From: Aureococcus anophagefferens
Lineage: Eukaryota; Sar; Pelagophyceae; Pelagomonadales; Pelagomonadaceae
Direction: 5' to 3'
NCBI RefSeq assembly: GCF_000186865.1
Contig: NW_008705564.1
Span: 1,233,158 to 1,251,750 of the forward strand
Length of the DNA stretch: 18,593 bases
This document shows positions 15,093-18,593 of this stretch, in pieces (within the stretch, counting starts at the first letter, position 1; the number at the start of each line of letters is the position of its first letter). The translations under genes were made by a program, and so were the position numbers. The notes below the pieces were generated by a model, which was not told the DNA's origin, did no database searches, and saw only the letters and a program-made list of their open reading frames with translations.

Positions 15093-17259
15093 CTACGCCG
15101 GCGGCCCCCGGTCGTCGTCGTCGGACGCCGGGAGGAGGGGCGTGCCCCCCGCGCAGCCCGGCCAGTCGTCGAGCGTGTCGTAGACGTAGTCGAGGTCGCC
15201 GTCGAGGGGCGACGAGCGGTCGTAGAAGTCGCGGTTCGACACGAGGCCGACCTGGCCCGGGAAGAGGCCTTCGAAGGGCAACAGATCGTCCTCGCGGTGG
15301 CCCGGGCACGTCGCGGCGGCGCACGCCGGCGACCCCGTCGACCAGTCGCAGACGACGCCCGTGTCCGACGCGACGTTCTTCCGGTGCTTGTAGCGCCAGG
15401 CCTCGTCGAGGTCGATGGCGCCCAGGGCGTCGAGCACGCGCGCGTACTGTAAAAAACGCTCCGCGAGGCCGTGGAGCGGCCAGAAGAGCGGGTCCTGGGG
15501 CGCCGCGGACGTGAAGAGCTCGCCGGGAAAGCCGACGGCGCAGACGAGGTCCAGGATGTCCGACGCGGAGAGGCCGTGGGCGCCGAAGAAGGCGCCGTCG
15601 TCCGTCGCCGCGCCCGCCTCGAGCGCCGCGTCCGCGAACGCGTCGCTGAAGGGCAGCGCGTGCGCGCGGAACTTCATCGCGTCCAGGACCTCGAGGGCCT
15701 TCGCGTCGTCGCCCGCCGCGGCCGCGGCGTCGGGGCAGCTGCATCTGCACGCCTCCGGGGGCGCGTCCGCGGCGCACGCGCGCGGGCACGTCACGAAGCC
15801 CGCGCGCCAGGCGAACTTGGAAAAGAGGAGCACCTGGGACGGCGAGAAGGGCGCGTAGTCCGCCAAGTACGACGCCCACTTGGCCTCGTCGAAGCCCCAG
15901 TGGCCGCCGACCATGATGTGGACGGGGCCGTGGAGGCCGCCGTTGAGGCCCGACGCGATGGACCCCAGGGACACGGCCGGGTCGTTGAGGAAGGGCACGA
16001 AGTCCGCGCAGGACGGCAGCGCGAAGCCGCCGCCGTCGTTGCCCAGCACGTAGCGGTACCGCGCGAGGAACGGGACCGCGTTCGTGTTCCAGGGGCTCCG
16101 CAGGAGACCGTGGGCGTTCGTGACGTTGCTGTAGGACGCCGCGTTCGACCGGACGGGCGTGTAGGCCCAGGCCCCGGCGTCGAGGACGTGGTCGTCGCGG
16201 CCGGGCGACGCCGCGCCGAACCAGTCGGCGCCGAAGATCGCGCTCGCGGCCCACGCGGCGCCCGCGGACCCGTAGGCCGCCGCGTCGGCGCTGTAGTCCC
16301 AGTAGTGGGCCGCCGTGGTTCCGTCGACGCTCCGGAGCGCCTTCTCGAGCTGCCAGGTGATGCCCACGTGGTGGTTCAAGATGCCGAGGTCGTCGTGCCA
16401 GTGGTCGCACGACCGGTCCGCGGCGCCGTAGAGGTGCTCCCGCACGAACCAGTCCGCGCTCCGGAAGTCGTCCCCGTAGAGCCGCCGGCCCAAAGCGTCG
16501 TCCGTGGCGTAGAGCGCGCGCAGCGCGCCGAAGTAGGCCGCGCGCTCGTCGCCGCTGAGGCTCCGCAATTCCCGTCGCACGACCTTGGCGACGACGTCGA
16601 CCGCCTCCCAGGCGCCGCCGTCGGCCTTGGCGCGCACGGTGTGGGGACCGGGGTCGCGGATCCAGATCTCCGCCGTCGGGCCCGCGCTGTCGTGGACGCC
16701 CTCGAGCCGCCAGAGCCTGTGTGGAAATCAACCACTGGTTTGGGGGGCCCCCACCAAACTTCAGAACGCTCTATCTCGGTCAAATCGACGTCGATTCGGC
16801 TGATTTTTGGACGAATCGATTGCTCCCGTCGAGTTCTCGAAGCACAGCGAAAGAGTCTGGTCCGAACCGTTCGATTACGCTCACATTGAAGTCGGGTTGA
16901 AGATTTGGAATCCACACAGGCCAGAGCCGCGTCGCGCCGTCGTCGTGCGAGAACGTCGACGGCCGCGCGACGTCGACGAAGAACGCGGCGCGCGGCGCGG
17001 GCGACCCGATGGGGCGCCCGCTCGCGGCCTCGAGGGCGTTGGCGACGCGGAAGGCGTTGACGACCCGGGGGGGGGCGTCCTCGGCCATGCCGGTTTCGTG
17101 GAGCCTGGGGGCGTCGTCGTGCGCGCGATCCATCGCCGCGGCGCCGACGAAGGCGCCGAGCCAGATCGCGACGACGGTGGCGAAGCCCGTGGCGAGGCGG
17201 CGGCGGGTCCGTTGGTCTTGATACGCCGTCTTCTCCTCGGTCGAGGCGAAGGGGTCCAT
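15093..17259 (-). CDS. Tyrosinase-like type-3 copper protein with signal anchor; two exons
   Basis: Exon 1 is 17259-16928 and exon 2 is 16716-15093, giving 651 residues through a CG|G arginine junction. Predicted di-copper phenol oxidase. Residues 24-42 (FATVVAIWLGAFVGAAA) are a signal anchor. CuA region: CDHWHDD (214-220; His216, 218), NHHVGITWQLEKAL (225-238), HYWDY (248-252, usually PYWDW). CuB: LHGPVHIMVGG (372-382; His373, His377) and DPLFWPLHGLAERF (519-532; His526). The roughly 150-residue gap between the CuB His pair and the third His is much longer than in classic tyrosinases and includes a Cys-rich patch (CPRACA..EACRCSC, 421-438). Likely secreted or membrane-bound; substrate unknown. 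Exon 1 contributes the anchor and a beta-rich N-terminal part. It is preceded by a long upstream region. Confidence 0.87.
16717..16919. mobile_element. Introner element in the tyrosinase gene
   Basis: 203 bp, the same length as the RelA/SpoT copy and about 88% identical to it on opposite strands (about 25 mismatches by hand count, half of them in a 27-bp stretch near one end). Inverted ends CTGTGTGGAAATCAA at 16717 and GGAATCCACACAG at 16919, the second slightly decayed. Target duplication GCCAGAGC at 16709-16716 and 16920-16927 (GCTCTGGC on the coding strand). Intron 16927-16717 uses a GC donor from the target copy and CACACAG from the element. Splicing restores ATRLWRLEGV. An internal GT donor adding four codons is possible. 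Confidence 0.9.
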
Positions 17260-17454
17260 GATGAAGCTCGACTTGGCCGACGCACCTGCAAAAAGTCTTG
17301 CGGCTTTTTTTGAGCGAGCGACCTCAGCCCCCCGGGGGTCGAGCCGGGCTGATCTTCGATCACAGACGGCCTCAACGGACCAAGGGGCTGAGCGAACCTC
17401 GGCTCGACATCGAGATCGCAGCCGCCGCGCGACCCGTCACGGCCAGGGCAAGGA

Positions 17455-17556
17455 GGCTCCGAGGGACTTGCTTGGGGGATGCCATGCCCCGCCCGCTTCG
17501 AACGGGGCGGGGGAAGGGGCTTGGAGGTGGCCTACTTGTAGTACGTGCAGCCGCGC
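17455..17556. repeat. Copy 1 of an approximately 100-bp direct repeat carrying a gene 3' end
   Basis: Matches 18301-18404 with a few differences. On the minus strand it carries the codons RGCTYYK and stop, then a 3' flank with a conserved GC-rich hairpin (CCCCGCCC...GGGCGGGG). The differences within the seven shared codons are silent (ACG versus ACC for Thr). Upstream of the shared Arg the two copies diverge completely. Confidence 0.85.
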
Positions 17557-17638
17557 CATTTATGAACATGTCCCTTCGGGGGGCTCCGGCGCGGCGGCGG
17601 CGGCGGCGCGTGGCTTTCGCGCCGCGGCGGGCCGCGGG

Positions 17639-17665
17639 GAGAAGCGCGCCTTGTCGGCGCTTCTC
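17639..17665. other. Hairpin in the 3' flank of the Cys-rich gene
   Basis: GAGAAGCGC (17639-17647) pairs with GCGCTTCTC (17657-17665), nine perfect pairs and a 9-nt loop. It lies 30 nt after the stop of the minus-strand Cys/Lys-rich gene, so it may be a 3' UTR or processing signal. Confidence 0.5.
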
Positions 17666-17694
17666 TTTGTGGCGAGGTACGAGGGGCGCGCCGC

Positions 17695-18263
17695 CTAGTT
17701 CGCCTTCTCGCGGTGCTCGCAGAGCCACATCTTCTGGCCGTGCGCGTCGAACTTCTCGGCGCCCGCGAATTTCTTCACGCGGCACTTCGAGGCCTTCTTG
17801 CACTTGCCGTGCGAGATCTTGTAGGCGCAGGCCTTCTTGAACCGGCACGCGCCCTTCTTGTAGACGCAATTCCGCTTTTTGCGGCACCGCGATTCCTTGG
17901 TGAGGACCTCGCAGTCCGCGAGGCACTCGTGCGAGCCGCCGATCCACACGCACTTGCGCTTGCGGTTGCACCGCTTCTTCTTCGTGTGCTTGGAGCAGCC
18001 TCGCTCCGCGACCTCCGTGAAGGAACCGTCGCCTTCTCCGAATTCGCCGGCGTCTAGCGAGAGATTCGTCGGGGCGGTCGTGGGACTCGCGGAGGGCTTG
18101 GCCGTGGGCGCGTCGGAGGGCTTGGCCGTGGGCGCGTCGGAGGGCTTGGCCGTGGGACTCGCGGAGGGCTTGGCCGTGGGCGCGTCGGAGGGCTTGGCCG
18201 TGGGCGCGTCGGCGGAGGCGTACGCAAGAAATTGCCATAGAAATCGTCGCCGAGCCCTCTCAT
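17695..18263 (-). CDS. Secreted Cys/Lys-rich protein with TAKPSDAP repeats; start codon unresolved
   Basis: The supported frame ends at TAG 17697-17695 and can be read back to about 18260. Order from the N-terminal side: FLWQFLAYASA-DAPT, like the end of a signal peptide; five TAKPS[DA][AS]P octapeptide repeats; a spacer (LSLDAGEFGEGDGSF); then about 105 residues with 12 or more Cys among Lys/Arg, in a recurring pattern (KKRCNRKRKCVW, SRCRKKRNCVYKKGAC, KCKKASKCRVKK). PT/PS-rich linkers with such modules are typical of stramenopile secreted or wall proteins; the basic Cys motif may bind polyanions. No ATG is in frame: nearby ATGs at 18263 and 18238 are in the other two frames. A missing exon, a frameshift linked to the 19-bp duplication at 18243-18280, or a pseudogene are all possible. 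Confidence 0.55.
18082..18212. repeat. 24-bp tandem repeats, five full units plus a partial one
   Basis: Units start at 18082, 18106, 18130, 18154 and 18178; the sixth is partial. Two variants in the order A-B-B-A-B: B encodes TAKPSDAP, A encodes TAKPSASP on the minus strand. The order suggests duplication of multi-unit blocks. Confidence 0.92.
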
Positions 18264-18280
18264 CGTCGCCGAGCCCTCTT
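18243..18280. repeat. 19-bp tandem duplication near the presumed start of the Cys-rich gene
   Basis: ATCGTCGCCGAGCCCTCTC is repeated at 18243-18261 and 18262-18280 with one end difference. Nineteen is not a multiple of three, so the duplication shifts any frame crossing it. Confidence 0.85.
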
Positions 18281-18300
18281 CGCCGTGGTGCACCCGTACC

Positions 18301-18404
18301 GGCTCCGAGGGACTTATGCTTGGGGGGTGCCGTGCCCCGCCCGCGTCGAACGGGGCGGGGGATTGAGCTTGGGGATGGCCTACTTGTAGTAGGTGCAGCC
18401 GCGC
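18301..18404. repeat. Copy 2 of the approximately 100-bp direct repeat
   Basis: Partner of 17455-17556. Here the repeat contains the true C-terminal codons and 3' flank of the gene at the right edge, so this is probably the source copy. It holds the same GC-rich hairpin. Confidence 0.85.
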
Positions 18405-18593
18405 TCCTGGCGGACGACGGCGCTGAGCTTCTTCTTGGCCGGGCCGCGCTTGGCCGCGGGCGCGGCGCGCTTGGCCTTGCCGCGGGGCGCGGCCGGCGCC
18501 TTGCCGACGTCGCGCACGGTCAGCATCTCCGTCGCCGGGGCCGAGCCGCGCATGACGACGGCGCCCGCGTCGAGGACCGCGTCCTGCTGCTCG
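18380..18593 (-). CDS. C-terminus of a Lys/Ala/Pro-rich basic protein (5' part outside window)
   Basis: About 70 residues up to TAG at 18382-18380; the rest lies beyond 18593. After a mixed stretch (AVLDAGAVVMRGSAP, then TEMLTVRDVG) the sequence becomes a basic tail rich in Lys, Ala and Pro (RGKAKRAAPAAKRGPAKKK), then SAVVRQERGCTYYK. Such tails are seen in histone-like or nucleic-acid-binding proteins, but I do not recognise the family. The frame is supported by coding-like composition and by the silent substitution in the duplicated terminus at 17455-17556. Confidence 0.55.
   Translation of the reverse strand, partial: EQQDAVLDAGAVVMRGSAPATEMLTVRDVGKAPAAPRGKAKRAAPAAKRGPAKKKLSAVVRQERGCTYYK

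Larger units (their letters stand above)
17260..17694. other. 435-bp intergenic region with a duplicated gene terminus
   Basis: Holds the tyrosinase upstream region (17260 to about 17454), a copy of the right-edge gene terminus (17455-17556), and the 3' flank of the Cys-rich gene, including a hairpin at 17639-17665. A T-rich run lies at 17306-17312. No intact gene is seen. Confidence 0.5.

Noticed and set aside
16780..16919. Short ORF tail continuing tyrosinase exon 1 into PVWIPNLQPDF
   Set aside because: This is translated introner sequence; the same peptide pattern appears at the RelA/SpoT introner.
1130..17259. A biosynthetic cluster or defence island
   Set aside because: Neighbouring genes belong to unrelated housekeeping and signalling functions and alternate in strand; nothing suggests co-regulation as a system.
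17485..17510. T-arm-like GTTCGAA hairpin in the duplicated 3' flank
   Set aside because: The loop resembles a tRNA T-loop, but the stem is longer and no other tRNA arms are present; treated as a 3' flank hairpin.
17372..18238. A 288-codon minus frame beginning MAISCVRL
   Set aside because: It reads the 24-bp repeats and the Cys module in the wrong frame and runs through the 3' flank; composition is Arg-rich shadow type.
18054..18293. Minus frame rich in TRPRPSPP repeats
   Set aside because: It has an ATG but ends before the Cys module; the TAKPSDAP frame continues into a conserved-looking domain and is preferred.
1..18593. Many long overlapping open frames in all six frames, often rich in Arg, Ala, Gly and Pro
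   Set aside because: At this GC content stop codons are rare, so antisense and shifted frames stay open by chance. They lack domain matches and are shadows of the listed genes.

Overview
The window looks like nuclear DNA from a very GC-rich, compact protist genome. The best fit is a pelagophyte stramenopile such as Aureococcus anophagefferens. This rests on five points. (1) Coding regions are extremely GC-rich and tightly packed, with genes on alternating strands and gaps of 26-250 bp. (2) There are short introns that are transposon-like introner elements with terminal inverted repeats and 8-bp target duplications. (3) A peroxiredoxin has an in-frame TGA exactly at the peroxidatic cysteine, with a SECIS-like hairpin after its stop. 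(4) Organelle proteins (RelA/SpoT, GrpE) start with secretory-type signal peptides, as in algae with secondary plastids. (5) Temptin-like domains and PTAKPS-type secreted repeats are present, both typical of stramenopiles. The species itself is an inference.

Layout, left to right. 1-1005 (-): 3'-truncated gene fusing a membrane anchor, a temptin-like domain and a Kua/TMEM189/FAD4-type lipid desaturase. 1130-1720 (+): selenocysteine peroxiredoxin, SECIS candidate near 1734-1791. 1887-4335 (-): full-length plastid-type RelA/SpoT homologue, interrupted by an introner. 4532-5062 (+): small multi-pass membrane protein. 5348-6055 (+): GrpE. 6108-7628 (-): PDZ-containing protein with a VHL-like C-terminal region. 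7741-8480 (+): FUN14-family membrane protein with an EF-hand and one short intron. 8507-10243 (-): acidic Sel1-repeat protein with a Tudor-like C-terminus. 10462-11576 (-): NAD-dependent epimerase-like SDR with an introner. 11792-13439 (+): membrane-anchored HECT E3 ligase with a one-base frame break. 13691-14977 (+): unrecognised single-pass membrane protein. 15093-17259 (-): tyrosinase-like type-3 copper protein with an introner. 17695 to about 18263 (-): secreted Cys/Lys-rich protein with unresolved start. 18380-18593 (-): C-terminus of a further gene whose last codons and 3' flank are duplicated at 17455-17556.

The genes do not form an operon or pathway; this is an ordinary eukaryotic neighbourhood. 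What ties the window together is its introner content: three related elements (two 203 bp, one 192 bp), plus one shorter candidate. In each, the element supplies the 3' AG and the duplicated target supplies the 5' splice site (GT once, GC in the others). Splicing as proposed restores each reading frame exactly. No tRNA, rRNA or CRISPR was recognised.
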